DNA of 44,258 nt from Bilamarchaeum sp050303335 (GTDB lineage Archaea > Micrarchaeota > Micrarchaeia > Anstonellales > Bilamarchaeaceae): positions 1 through 44,258 of the forward strand of contig JBNLBN010000008.1 of NCBI GenBank assembly GCA_050303335.1. Reading direction: 5' to 3'. Below the pieces are notes generated by a model. The model saw only the letters and a list, made by a program, of their open reading frames with translations, was not told where the DNA came from and did not search any database. This document shows positions 1-8,870 of this stretch, in pieces. The stretch's first letter is position 1. Each line of letters begins with the position of its first letter. The translations under genes were made by a program, and so were the position numbers.

Positions 1-19
1 AATTGAGAAGCCAAAGAAA

Positions 20-361
20 GTGAAGAAGGTAGTCCGAAGAAGGAAGACAAAGAAGGAGAGGGAGAACCCATTGACAGTCGCAGTGAGGCTCGCAGTAGAA
101 TCGGGAAAGGTTGATTTCGGATCGCGAAAGGGAATCAGCGCAAGCATGTCAGGCGGCGCGAAGCTCTTCGTAATCGCAGACAACACCCCGCTTGAGACAA
201 AGGAGAAGCTCGTTTCATTTGCAGAAAAGTCGCAGATCCCGGTGATAGTTTATCCCGGAAGCTCGATGGAACTTGGTTCAGTCTGCGGACGGCCGTTCCC
301 CATAGCAATCCTGTCAATACACGATGTCGGTACCTCGAACATACTTGATCTAACAAAATGA
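20..361 (+). CDS. rpl30e: Large ribosomal subunit protein eL30 (L30e), possibly 5'-incomplete
   Basis: This is an L7Ae/L30e-fold protein of the large ribosomal subunit. The body from about residue 17 to the end matches the family, with the segments ESGKVDFG, AKLFVIADNTP and GSVCGRPFPIAILSIHDVG. The first visible start is GTG, but the frame is open to the window edge, so translation may begin further upstream. The residues before the core are almost all lysine and arginine, an extension most L30e proteins lack. nusA follows after 4 bases, as in the usual archaeal rpoB-rpoA-rpl30e-nusA cluster, so RNA polymerase genes are expected to the left. Identity is secure; the N-terminus is not. Confidence 0.9.
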   Translation: MKKVVRRRKTKKERENPLTVAVRLAVESGKVDFGSRKGISASMSGGAKLFVIADNTPLETKEKLVSFAEKSQIPVIVYPGSSMELGSVCGRPFPIAILSIHDVGTSNILDLTK

Positions 362-365
362 TTTT

Positions 366-800
366 ATGGTAGAACTAAACGAGGACGACCTCAAGATCTT
401 TTCGACTTTTGAACAGCTCACCCATGTGATGCCTACTGATTACGTGGTATCCAGCTCATCGCTGGTATTCCTTGTCAGCGAGGAATCGCTCGGCAAGGCG
501 ATAGGGAAGAAGGCATCGAATATAGAAAAGCTCCGGAAGGTTTTCAGGAAGAGGGTCGTCGTAGTATCGGACAAGGACAACCCGGAAGACTTCGTGAGGA
601 GCTTTTTCGGAAACGTGCACATCATCGAGATCGAGTCAAGAAATGTCATGGGCGAGACTGCCCTGATGATGACTGTCGATGAGAAGGACCGTGGAATAGC
701 GATCGGAAAGGACGGAGAGAGGATCAAGGCTGCAAAGTCCCTGCTCCAGAAGAAGTTCAATGCGACTGTACACGTGAAGACCCGGAAGACTGTTATCTGA
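366..800 (+). CDS. nusA: NusA-like transcription elongation/termination factor (two KH domains)
   Basis: The product has 144 residues, the usual size of archaeal NusA, which keeps only the KH domains of bacterial NusA. The two RNA-binding GxxG loops are visible as AIGKKASNI in the first half and AIGKDGERI in the second. It is presumed to bind nascent RNA with RNA polymerase. ATG lies 4 bases after the rpl30e stop, so the two are cotranscribed. In most archaea rps12, rps7 and the elongation factor genes follow; here the next gene runs in the opposite direction and overlaps the nusA stop by 8 bases, so the cluster is broken at this point. Confidence 0.92.
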   Translation: MVELNEDDLKIFSTFEQLTHVMPTDYVVSSSSLVFLVSEESLGKAIGKKASNIEKLRKVFRKRVVVVSDKDNPEDFVRSFFGNVHIIEIESRNVMGETALMMTVDEKDRGIAIGKDGERIKAAKSLLQKKFNATVHVKTRKTVI

Positions 801-1428
801 CGTCTATTGCTGATCCGCTTCTGATTTTTTCATTATTCCTAATCGTATTAAAAACCACTTCTGCAACATCCTCGGGCTGGTAATTTGCCGGGCTGTCTGA
901 TACCTTTTCCCACATCGCAGTCTGGGTGTCCTGCGGGCAGACTGCAAAAACTCTGCAATCCGTCTCCTTCGCAAGCGATTCCGTGAATCCTATCACCCCG
1001 AATTTAGTGGCGCAGTAGGCTGCCATGTTGCCGTATCCTGTTTTTCCTGCGCCTGATGAGATGTTGATTATCATCTTTACCTTTGCCGCCGAATATTTCG
1101 AAAGCTTCATGAGGGATGTGAGGTTCACCTGCACCATCTCGTCAATCTGCCCGTCGCTCATATCCTCAAGGGGGCCGTAGTGAAGAACACCTGCATTGTT
1201 GATTAGGATATCGAAATCAAGTTCAGATACCCTTCTCAATTCTGAGTCGTTTCTCAGGTCCATCTTGATTGCGGTCACATCAGTTTTTTCTGATAGTTCC
1301 TGCTTGGCAGCCTCAAGCTCCTCCATGTTCCTGCCTACGATTATCAGTGAGAAACCCTCCTCCGAGAGTTTCCTTGCTATTGCAAGCCCTATCCCCCTGT
1401 TCCCGCCGGTAATCAGTGCTTTCATCAT
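793..1428 (-). CDS. Short-chain dehydrogenase/reductase
   Basis: This is a classical short SDR of 211 residues. It shows the nucleotide-binding glycine motif TGGNRGIG near residue 8, NNAG in the middle, the catalytic serine in INISSGAG, and the YxxxK pair in YCATK. An arginine after the second strand (VGRN) favours NADP(H), by family knowledge. The substrate cannot be inferred. The start overlaps the surE stop as ATGA, so the gene is the third and last member of an aspS-surE-SDR operon. Two adjacent ATG codons (1428 and 1425) are possible starts. It converges on nusA with an 8-base overlap. Confidence 0.9.
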   Translation of the reverse strand: MMKALITGGNRGIGLAIARKLSEEGFSLIIVGRNMEELEAAKQELSEKTDVTAIKMDLRNDSELRRVSELDFDILINNAGVLHYGPLEDMSDGQIDEMVQVNLTSLMKLSKYSAAKVKMIINISSGAGKTGYGNMAAYCATKFGVIGFTESLAKETDCRVFAVCPQDTQTAMWEKVSDSPANYQPEDVAEVVFNTIRNNEKIRSGSAIDVR

Positions 1429-2141
1429 ATCATCTTCTCATATGAGATTTCTGTTATAACTATATTCCCTTTCACGAGGAGTTCGTGCAGGTCGGTTCCA
1501 GGTTCAGGATCCTTGTGCCTTCCGTGAATCCAATAGTAAGGGACATTGTTCGGATCCTCCCTTTTTTCTACCAACGTCTCGTAGTTGAGCCTCTGGAGGT
1601 GGTTGGTGTATACCACCTTGGAATCATCAAAATCGACCGGGATGTTTACGTTGTAGAATCTGCTGCTCTCCAGTTTCGGCTTCAGTTCGTTGATTATTTT
1701 TTCAACCATCTCCTGCAGCTTCTGCGCATCCCCCCAGTTCTCGGCCTTCCTCCAGTCGTGGCCCGGCCTTTGTACTGAAAAGCCTATTGCAGGAACCCCC
1801 TCAAGGATGCTCATCCAGCATGCCCCGACAGTCCCTGATCCGATCATCGGGCCCATGCAGCAGTTGTTTCCCCAGTTTATCCCGGATAGGACAAGGTCCG
1901 GTTTGGGAACAGCTCCGGAATATAGCGAAAAAAGTACGCAGTCTGCAGGGGTTCCGTTGATGGTATATGTGTTCTCATTTACGAAATGCTGCCTCAATGG
2001 CTTGTGGAGTGTCAATGCCCTTGAAACAGCGCTTCTCTGCCTGTTCGGGGCAACAGCATAGCATTTCCCGAATCCGGATGCAGCCTTCTGCAGGATCCGC
2101 AGCCCCTGGGATATCCCGTCGTCATTTGTTATCAGTATCAT
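1425..2141 (-). CDS. surE: 5'/3'-nucleotidase SurE
   Basis: SurE is a metal-dependent phosphatase that removes phosphate from nucleoside monophosphates. The N-terminus gives the family signature TNDDGI (metal-binding D7 and D8). S37 in NRQRSAVS, N89 in SGINWGNN and the GSGTVGA segment complete the active site known from the family. The length, 238 residues, is slightly below the usual 250 or so. The start overlaps the aspS stop by four bases (ATGA) and the stop overlaps the next SDR gene in the same way, so all three genes are translationally coupled. Confidence 0.95.
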   Translation of the reverse strand: MILITNDDGISQGLRILQKAASGFGKCYAVAPNRQRSAVSRALTLHKPLRQHFVNENTYTINGTPADCVLFSLYSGAVPKPDLVLSGINWGNNCCMGPMIGSGTVGACWMSILEGVPAIGFSVQRPGHDWRKAENWGDAQKLQEMVEKIINELKPKLESSRFYNVNIPVDFDDSKVVYTNHLQRLNYETLVEKREDPNNVPYYWIHGRHKDPEPGTDLHELLVKGNIVITEISYEKMI

Positions 2142-3418
2142 GGCATCAGCCTAGTCCGGTCGCGCGGGAACATCATGCATTCCCTTATGTTTTCCTGGTT
2201 GCACATCCTCATGACAAGCCTCTCAAGACCAATGGACCATCCTGAATGCGGAGGCGCCCCGGTCCTGAATGCCTTTATGTAGAACTCGAAGTTCGCAGGA
2301 TCAAGTCCCCTCTTTGTCAATGCATTTTCAAGGAGTTCCGGCTGGTGGATACGCTTGGCCCCGCTCGATATCTCAAGCCCCCGGTAGACCAGGTCGAATG
2401 CATGGCATGTGTTCTCGTCCTCTTCAGTAGGCATCGAATAGAATGCCCTGATCTCCGTCGGCCAGTCGTATATGAAATAAAGCTCGTCGTCAAGGACCTC
2501 GGAAAGCTTCTTCTCGGCCTCCCGTGTGAAGTCCCAGCCGTGCTTCATCTCGAATCCGTTCGAATTCAGCTTCTCAACAAGCTCCTTGTAGGTGTATCTC
2601 GGGATCTTTTCGGGGACAACCACTTCCTTCTTGAACGTCTCCTCTATCTCCCTGCCGACCTTCTCCTTTACTGTCTTTAGGACGTGGAGCGTTGTTTCTT
2701 CCAGGATGTCCATCACCTTGTGATGGTCAGCAAAGCCCATCTCGACGTCCATCTGCGTGATCTCATTCAGGTGCGTGGTGGTGTTGTGCTTCTCAGCCCG
2801 GTATACCGGCATTGTTATCGTAACCCTGTCGAATCCTCCGATTACAGCCATCTGCTTGTAGAGCTGCGGCGACTGGACGAGGTATGCCTTGTTCTCGAAG
2901 TACTGGAGCTCGAATACGTCTGCTCCCCCTTCGGTTGCCGCTCCGGTTATCGCGGAAGGGTGGACCTCTATGAATTCAAGATCCTCAAGCTTTTGCCTAA
3001 ACGCCCTTGCAGCAATGGACTTTGTCCTGAAAATGAGCGATACATCCTTCTTCCTGAGGTCAATGTATCTGTGATCGAGCCTTGTATCTAGTTCTGATTC
3101 CGTAACTCCAGAAGGATCGACCGGAAGCTTTATACCGACCTTGTTCAGAAGTTCGAAGCTGTCAGGGACTATCTCCAGGCCGCCGTTCTTCTTCTCCTTC
3201 ACCGAGCCGGTGAATTCGACGACATCCTCCTTGTTCAGCGCAATCTGCTCCATCAGCTCGTCCGGGATGTCCCCCTTCTTTGCGATCACCTGTACTATGC
3301 CGGTAACGTCGCGCACCAGTATGAACTTCAATTTGCCGATATCCCTGAAATCATGGACCCATCCTGCGATCTTCACATGCTCTCCAACGGCAATATCCCT
3401 GATATATTTCCTTTCCAT
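2138..3418 (-). CDS. aspS: Aspartyl-tRNA synthetase, probably non-discriminating
   Basis: This is a class IIb archaeal-type AspRS of 426 residues. An N-terminal OB-fold anticodon domain (about 1-105) is followed by the catalytic domain. Class II motifs are visible: motif 2 as YRAEKHNTTTHLNE and motif 3 as GWSIGLERLVMRM, with the end FPRDRTRLMP. The residue aligned by eye with W26 of Thermococcus AspRS, part of its tRNA-Asp discrimination, is H22 here (GWVHDF), and the residue aligned with K85 is serine. This favours a non-discriminating enzyme that also charges tRNA-Asn. It heads the aspS-surE-SDR operon, and a TATA-like box lies 27 bases upstream, consistent with a short or absent leader. 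Confidence 0.95.
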   Translation of the reverse strand: MERKYIRDIAVGEHVKIAGWVHDFRDIGKLKFILVRDVTGIVQVIAKKGDIPDELMEQIALNKEDVVEFTGSVKEKKNGGLEIVPDSFELLNKVGIKLPVDPSGVTESELDTRLDHRYIDLRKKDVSLIFRTKSIAARAFRQKLEDLEFIEVHPSAITGAATEGGADVFELQYFENKAYLVQSPQLYKQMAVIGGFDRVTITMPVYRAEKHNTTTHLNEITQMDVEMGFADHHKVMDILEETTLHVLKTVKEKVGREIEETFKKEVVVPEKIPRYTYKELVEKLNSNGFEMKHGWDFTREAEKKLSEVLDDELYFIYDWPTEIRAFYSMPTEEDENTCHAFDLVYRGLEISSGAKRIHQPELLENALTKRGLDPANFEFYIKAFRTGAPPHSGWSIGLERLVMRMCNQENIRECMMFPRDRTRLMP

Positions 3419-3436
3419 AAAAATACCTCATCTTTT

Positions 3437-3480
3437 TATTCTTTATATCATAACTTACTATTAAAAAACTAGGGAGAATA
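3437..3480. promoter_or_regulatory. Divergent promoter region for aspS and the six-gene membrane array
   Basis: The AT-rich box CTTTATATC at 3441-3449 is centred 27 bases from the aspS ATG, the archaeal TATA-to-start spacing for a leaderless transcript. Read the other way it would start the rightward transcript near 3471, just before AGGGAG (3471-3476), a ribosome-binding site for the ATG at 3486. A second box, TATTAAAAAA (3459-3468), may serve the rightward gene instead. Confidence 0.5.
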
Positions 3481-3485
3481 GACAC

Positions 3486-4772
3486 ATGGATTTCATCCTT
3501 CCATTATTGATAACATTACCGGCATCTGCGCTTTCAATAATAGGGATATCCCTGATGCTCAGCGTTGTTGTCGTGGCCCTTGCATACATGTTCGCCTATG
3601 CGATACAGAGCCCCCAGATGGTGGCGCTTGCAAAGGAGGAACTAGCAGCGCTGTTTTTCTCCGTGATACTCATCATATTCTGGATAAGTTTCGATACCGT
3701 AGTGAATTCCATTACTTTCGGACTCCTCGAAGCAACCCTTCCACCCCAGTTTCAGGGATATCTTACGGTGGGAGCAGACATCAACGGACTTACGACGAGC
3801 CACCTGAACCTCGCCCTTGCTTCGCTTGATATCTTCGTGACCAAACTCAAGGACATCTATATCGACCTTTATCTTTTCGAGGCGCTGATAGGATTCCTCT
3901 CAACGATCAGTTTCCCCCTTGGATCCCCCCTTCCGGCGGTAAACATCATCTCCTTCTCGCTCGCGCCATTCGTGGGGCTGACACTCCTCAGCAACGCGCA
4001 TACCGTTGTAGTCGAAGCGGTAGGCTACCTGTTCACCCTCATATGGGGAAAGGAATTCATCATAATCTTTGCCCGCGACGCAGTGCCCCTGTTCCTGCTT
4101 CCTCTGGGGCTTGTCATGCGGGCCCTTCCATTCCTTCGCAGGACCGGATCATCACTGATAGCGCTTTCATTCGTCATGTATTTCGTTTTTCCTTTCTCGG
4201 TGATACTTTCGAACTACCTTATATTCGACATTTTCAAGCCTGCTGATTTCGCATACAATCCGGCATCAACAAGCTTTTTCGGGACCGAAAGGGACCAGGA
4301 AGACGTCAGCGATGACCTGGGTGAGGGAAGGGATACCGAGAACGGCCCGGCAAGCCATATCCTGGATCAGTTCGAATCGAACGGTGTGATATCAGAGTCC
4401 CAGCAGGATGAGGACAGCGAATGCTACGGGAATTCCATAACGCAGATGGTCTGCAGTGTCAAGTACTATGGGGCGCTGGTAGTAAATGCAGGGGTGGGCT
4501 TCGTGCAGACGGTTTTCGGGATATGGAAATTCATGATGGGAATGACCGGCGATTTCTTCTATACAGCATTCAACAATCCGCTGATGCCCGCAAGCGCTTC
4601 TGCAGGCCTGTACCATTTCATCATCAAGGAGATCGCGGCAGTAAGTCCGTTCATCATACTTGTCATACTCACAACTGTAATTGAGATAGTGATTTCCGTT
4701 ACCATGTACCGTAACGTTGCCATCCTGATCGGCGGTGAAGCTGAGATAGTAGGTCTGACAAAGATCGTGTGA
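3486..4772 (+). CDS. Polytopic membrane protein, array member 1 (VirB6/TrbL-like?)
   Basis: I do not recognise a named family. The 428 residues contain many membrane helices. An N-terminal helix pair (about 15-75) encloses the loop SPQMVALAKEELAALF. A central helix run carries LPLGLVMRALPFLRRTG (205-221), with R212, R218 and G221 forming the R-x5-R-x2-G motif found in all six array members, followed by a helix ending in FVFPF. An acidic outside loop of about 100 residues (250-340) holds two cysteines close together. The tail is GGEAEIVGLTKIV. Helix layout and the Arg/Pro motif recall VirB6/TrbL and crenarchaeal CedA, which is inference. It is the first gene of the array; the stop lies 2 bases before the likely start of the next gene. 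Confidence 0.8.
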   Translation: MDFILPLLITLPASALSIIGISLMLSVVVVALAYMFAYAIQSPQMVALAKEELAALFFSVILIIFWISFDTVVNSITFGLLEATLPPQFQGYLTVGADINGLTTSHLNLALASLDIFVTKLKDIYIDLYLFEALIGFLSTISFPLGSPLPAVNIISFSLAPFVGLTLLSNAHTVVVEAVGYLFTLIWGKEFIIIFARDAVPLFLLPLGLVMRALPFLRRTGSSLIALSFVMYFVFPFSVILSNYLIFDIFKPADFAYNPASTSFFGTERDQEDVSDDLGEGRDTENGPASHILDQFESNGVISESQQDEDSECYGNSITQMVCSVKYYGALVVNAGVGFVQTVFGIWKFMMGMTGDFFYTAFNNPLMPASASAGLYHFIIKEIAAVSPFIILVILTTVIEIVISVTMYRNVAILIGGEAEIVGLTKIV

Positions 4773-4774
4773 CC

Positions 4775-6307
4775 ATGAAGAGGCTGCTGCTGTTTCTGAT
4801 GCTTCTGTCGCTTACCTTTGCCAACATGGGCCAGGGCGGGCGCGAGCCATCAGAAGTGATACTCGAGCAGCTGCAGGTGATCTACAGCATCGTGATACCA
4901 CTGATGATACTGATGGTCATGCTTGCCGCTGCTGCCTATGTCATCGGTAACGTGCTCGGAGCAGAATACCGCGCGAAATCGAGGATATGGGCGCAGGGCA
5001 TGCTCGTTGCCGTTGGTATCTCGGCAGTGGTCATCATCATGCTTAATGTAATCGTCCCCGGATTCATGGGCGGTGCAGTGCCCTTTGCGGACGTGGAAGG
5101 GCTGATCGTCGATCTCCGGAACCTTACGCAGACGATTCTGGGAGCGCTAATCATACTCCTGATTCTGCTTTCTGCTGTGACCTATGTCATCGGCCAGTTC
5201 CTTGGCGCCCAGGACCGTGCGAACGCGAATGTCTGGGCCACAAACCTGCTTTCCGGAGCCATCGTTTCAGCAGTCGTTTACGTCCTGCTTTTCCAGATAC
5301 TCACGCAGTTTGAAAGCAGCCTTTTTGCAGGAACGCCGCTTGCAATCTACAGCGGCGTTGTAATCAACGTGACATTCTTCGTCTCATTCTTTATACTGAT
5401 CACCTATCTTCTTTCCAAGGTCTTCAAGATACCTGAATGGGAGGCATACCTCAACATAGAAATGTCGAACCTTATGTCCTCCTTCCTGATCGTCATATTC
5501 ATCGTGGGGCTTTTTGCCGCAGGAAGCCTTGTCTCGATTTCATTCGGTGCGGATCCAAGCCCCCCGAAGGCCGCGATATCCTATCTCCGCGAAGTGGTAA
5601 TAGAGAGCGTTCTCCAGGGGCTCCGGGACGTCTACTTCGTCCAGATGTGCACATCCATCCTCAACACCATCAGCAGGAGGATCGGAGAGTTCGTGCTCAC
5701 GCAGACATACAAGGTATTCCCGGGAGTGGACACGTTCGTCAACATCACGAATGTCATGGCAATGGGCCTCGTATCGGCTTATGCAAGCCTGTCGGCTCAG
5801 GTCGCGCTGCTCTATTTCGTGGATGCGGTGATGGTTAATTTCTTCCTTCCTGCAGGACTCATACTCAGGTTCTTTCCGCCGACAAGGGATGCAGGCGCCT
5901 TCCTCATTTCATTCGCATTCGGCTTCCAGGTGATATTCCCGACCACCTACCTCATCAACAGGACCATATTCGAAGACATCGGCGCAACTGTGTATTCGAC
6001 CGCGGAAGTGCGCCATGTAATAAACTCGATCTGCGGTCCATTCAAGTTCGGCGTCTACGGGATTTTGCTGAATACCCAGATAAATCCAATATTCGGCCTG
6101 GTTCCCGGAGGCAATGCGGTCGGGGGACTGCTTGCGACGTTATTTTCAGAAGGATTACTCAACTACATAGCAATGGGAGAATTCGTTGTCATCATGGAAC
6201 AGATAGCGAAGCTCTCCCTCCTCGCATTATTCATACCTGCCCTCTCAATGGTCGTCACGATAGCTTTCATAAATGCTATGACGAAATTCATAGTAGGTAA
6301 GATGTAA
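4775..6307 (+). CDS. Polytopic membrane protein, array member 2, with two extra VirB2-like hairpins
   Basis: The product has 510 residues. I chose ATG 4775 over GTG 4769 because it gives a signal peptide (MKRLLLFLMLLSLTFAN) nearly identical to that of array member 4. After it come two similar two-helix hairpins, about 39-98 and 118-178. Their loops, YVIGNVLGAEYRAKSRIWAQ and YVIGQFLGAQDRANANVWAT, align without gaps and recall VirB2/TrbC/CedA1-type pilins. The hairpin shared by the array follows at about 200-250, with the loop lysine replaced (LNIEMSNL). The core motif is LPAGLILRFFPPTRDAG (359-374; R365, R371, G374). The tail ends MTKFIVGKM, the most divergent of the six. Its stop overlaps the next ATG by one base. 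Confidence 0.8.
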   Translation: MKRLLLFLMLLSLTFANMGQGGREPSEVILEQLQVIYSIVIPLMILMVMLAAAAYVIGNVLGAEYRAKSRIWAQGMLVAVGISAVVIIMLNVIVPGFMGGAVPFADVEGLIVDLRNLTQTILGALIILLILLSAVTYVIGQFLGAQDRANANVWATNLLSGAIVSAVVYVLLFQILTQFESSLFAGTPLAIYSGVVINVTFFVSFFILITYLLSKVFKIPEWEAYLNIEMSNLMSSFLIVIFIVGLFAAGSLVSISFGADPSPPKAAISYLREVVIESVLQGLRDVYFVQMCTSILNTISRRIGEFVLTQTYKVFPGVDTFVNITNVMAMGLVSAYASLSAQVALLYFVDAVMVNFFLPAGLILRFFPPTRDAGAFLISFAFGFQVIFPTTYLINRTIFEDIGATVYSTAEVRHVINSICGPFKFGVYGILLNTQINPIFGLVPGGNAVGGLLATLFSEGLLNYIAMGEFVVIMEQIAKLSLLALFIPALSMVVTIAFINAMTKFIVGKM

Positions 6308-7662
6308 TGGCTACTGTACTTGAATTCTGGGACGTGTGGCTCCCCGTTGCGCTTGCGGCGATGAGCCTTACCACCATGCTCATAGCGGTAGTGTGGATAC
6401 TATCTGAGATTCTCCAGAACGACAGGATGAAAGGATGGGCCAAGATGGAACTGGTCGAGCTCTTCTATTCCGCGATAATCCTTTCGATGGCAATTACTGG
6501 CCTTCCGATCATTGATTCCCTGATCGAAGGGGCGCTGGTAGGCACAGGCGGGGGAGATGCTGCAGTAACCACATGGGTCTACTATGAGGTGGACGGCGCC
6601 CGCGAATGGGCCCTTACGAACATCTGCAACACGGACAATGACATAATCGGTGCCAACGAACTCTCCGTTTACCACGGTGTCGAATCCTGCCACATGCGCC
6701 TTGGAATATGGTACCTGCGTGAGATCTTCGATGAGACCAAGAACTTCGCTTTCGACATTTACCTTAGCTACATTTTCACATCGATGATAGCGGAATTCAC
6801 GATAAACATAGAATTCCTGTTCGAGAAGGCGGGGTTCTTCACGTTCACTCCCTGGAAGGGATTCTTCACGATGGGCAATAACATCAAGGGCCTCGTATTC
6901 GACTGGGCTATAAAGATCATGATGATCCAGAAGTTCCAGGAGATAATGCTAAGGTTCATTGCAACGGCGCTGTTCCCGGCATTGTTCGTGATGGGAGCGA
7001 TACTTCGTACATTCGGACTGACAAGGAGGCTCGGAGGACTTCTCCTTGCACTCGGCATTGCGCTGTATTTCTTCTACCCTGCATTCTACGCATTCGGCGC
7101 CATGGTGATGCTCGGGATCAAGAACGACCCCGGGGTGCAGGCAGCATGGAACGCCCCTGACAATCCAGCCCGTCATGGTGCCTCGAATCCTAATCCGCCA
7201 ATAGCCAACACTATGTACATGGTGGGGAATTTCTCTATGATAGGAGGAAACGGCATATTCAGCACCGATGAGGCAAGGGAAAGCCTGCGGAATCTTGAAG
7301 GGATAACCTCGGAAAACTATTACGATTACCTTGAACGCAAGGAGGAAGGGACGATACCAGGTTTTGACCTGAGCAGCCAGGAGCATGCGGACGCAAGCGA
7401 TGAGGAAGCGGAGGCAAGCTACTTCGCGGCATGGCAGAAAGGAAAGGAATGGTTCGATGCTGTATCGAAAGAGAACAAGTTCGACCAGTTCGTCACTTTC
7501 GCATGGGAGCCCAACGGGCCTATCGACACCATGTCACGGATCACATTCTGGTCCACTTTCTTTGCATTATTCAGTATCATCGGGACAATTGCGACAGTAA
7601 GATCACTGTCAATCACATTCGGCGGAGACATCGAGATCGCAGGATTGACGAGGCTGATATGA
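6307..7662 (+). CDS. Polytopic membrane protein, array member 3
   Basis: This 451-residue protein has no signal peptide. An N-terminal helix pair surrounds the loop QNDRMKGWAKMELVELFYSA. An outside loop follows with C106 and C128. The core motif includes LRTFGLTRRLGG (R234, R240, G243), then a helix ending LYFFYP. A long soluble segment (about 275-400), rich in acidic residues, lies between the last helices and is probably extracytoplasmic. The tail is FGGDIEIAGLTRLI, the best example of the array consensus. The start overlaps the previous stop (TAATG) and the stop overlaps the next start (ATATGATG), so translation is coupled on both sides. Family unknown; grouped with its neighbours on shared motifs. 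Confidence 0.8.
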   Translation: MATVLEFWDVWLPVALAAMSLTTMLIAVVWILSEILQNDRMKGWAKMELVELFYSAIILSMAITGLPIIDSLIEGALVGTGGGDAAVTTWVYYEVDGAREWALTNICNTDNDIIGANELSVYHGVESCHMRLGIWYLREIFDETKNFAFDIYLSYIFTSMIAEFTINIEFLFEKAGFFTFTPWKGFFTMGNNIKGLVFDWAIKIMMIQKFQEIMLRFIATALFPALFVMGAILRTFGLTRRLGGLLLALGIALYFFYPAFYAFGAMVMLGIKNDPGVQAAWNAPDNPARHGASNPNPPIANTMYMVGNFSMIGGNGIFSTDEARESLRNLEGITSENYYDYLERKEEGTIPGFDLSSQEHADASDEEAEASYFAAWQKGKEWFDAVSKENKFDQFVTFAWEPNGPIDTMSRITFWSTFFALFSIIGTIATVRSLSITFGGDIEIAGLTRLI

Positions 7663-8861
7663 TGAAGAGGCTGCTTTTACTATTGCTGGTATTATCCTTT
7701 GCATTCGCGAACTCGAACAGCCTCGAGGAGTTCTTCAACGAGACAACTGAGGATTCTGCAACATCGGCTCAACTCTGGGTGACAGGGCAGGCAACAGGCG
7801 TATCAGGTGTGCCGAGCGTCCTTGTAAGCATTGTAGAGACCTTCTCGCCATCGCAGTGCGGGGACCAGTGGATAGATTCCGGAAATGTTATCGGAACATG
7901 GATCGCGCCAGTCGGCCTTACGCTGATGATAGTTGTCATAGGGCTTGCTATACTTTACATGGTAGCCCAGTTTTTCGGGTCGCCGCAGCTGATCGCACTG
8001 ACCAAGGAGGAATTCTTCCAGCTCATCATGACTGTTGTCAAGGTGATGTTCGTGGTGGCGCTCCTAAGCGGTGCTGAGAGATGGTATTCCCTCTCGACGT
8101 TTGGCATGAGCGATCCGGTCTATTCGTCAAGTTCAAGCATGATAGACGCATCCATGTCATTTGCAAGGATCACCGTAAAGGAGATGATCGACCATTATTC
8201 TCTTCTCCTTATCTACAACATGATAATCCACACAATCTTTTCATCGACGATGTGGTTCGGTGTCACATGGCGTGCAATGTATTCGTTCAACCTTGGCCCG
8301 GTCCTGAAGCCGCTGATCGATATCATCGGAAGCGCGCTACAGTTCCTTTCGCTTGGAATAAGCGAGTGGATGCTTCACATCATCACGCTGTGCATCCTGA
8401 AGAAGTGGGCCTGGGGGCTTTTCCTTCCGCTGGGAGTCCTCATGCGTTCAATTCCGTTTACGCGAAACGGCGGAGAGGCTCTTATCTCACTTACGTTCGC
8501 GCTTGTACTCTTCTACCCGTTCATGTTCCTTTTCGACTACGAAGTCCACAAGGTGCTGAAATACAACCTTGTCGATGCAAAGGATGCAATGAGCGGATTC
8601 ATCCAGAAAAGCGGGATACTCGCGGTTTTCGGCTCGGTCCTGATAATGATTTTCCTGATGGCAGGTGTGTTCGTTCCGTTCTTTTTAGGCGGCGCTCTCT
8701 CTCTTGCATTCGAACTGGTGCGGAGTGCCGTCTATTACATTGTAGTGCTATCGCTGCTTCTGCCGTTCCTCAACATCTTCGTGACACTTACGGTGGCCAA
8801 AGAATTGGCCAATTTCTCGAGAGTTGACGTCAACTTCCTCTCGTTCCTGAAAATCATCTGA
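7662..8861 (+). CDS. Polytopic membrane protein, array member 4, with signal peptide
   Basis: The frame is open from further upstream inside array member 3, but the twin ATG at 7659/7662 on the preceding stop gives a signal peptide, MKRLLLLLLVLSFAFANS, matching that of member 2. I therefore start at 7662 (399 residues). A short outside region with one cysteine precedes the shared hairpin, whose loop is GSPQLIALTKEEFFQLIMT. The core is LPLGVLMRSIPFTRNGG (R262, R268, G271), then a helix run ending VLFYPF. The tail VDVNFLSFLKII is a diverged form of the array tail. A GAGGA ribosome-binding site over its stop precedes the next gene. Function unknown; the architecture supports membership of the same complex. 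Confidence 0.8.
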   Translation: MKRLLLLLLVLSFAFANSNSLEEFFNETTEDSATSAQLWVTGQATGVSGVPSVLVSIVETFSPSQCGDQWIDSGNVIGTWIAPVGLTLMIVVIGLAILYMVAQFFGSPQLIALTKEEFFQLIMTVVKVMFVVALLSGAERWYSLSTFGMSDPVYSSSSSMIDASMSFARITVKEMIDHYSLLLIYNMIIHTIFSSTMWFGVTWRAMYSFNLGPVLKPLIDIIGSALQFLSLGISEWMLHIITLCILKKWAWGLFLPLGVLMRSIPFTRNGGEALISLTFALVLFYPFMFLFDYEVHKVLKYNLVDAKDAMSGFIQKSGILAVFGSVLIMIFLMAGVFVPFFLGGALSLAFELVRSAVYYIVVLSLLLPFLNIFVTLTVAKELANFSRVDVNFLSFLKII

Positions 8862-8870
8862 GGAATATCC

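Noticed and set aside
8081..8827. Long open frame in a second plus-strand frame inside array member 4
   Set aside because: Composition is unlike a protein (His/Arg/Cys-rich without structure), and the membrane protein in the other frame is clearly real.
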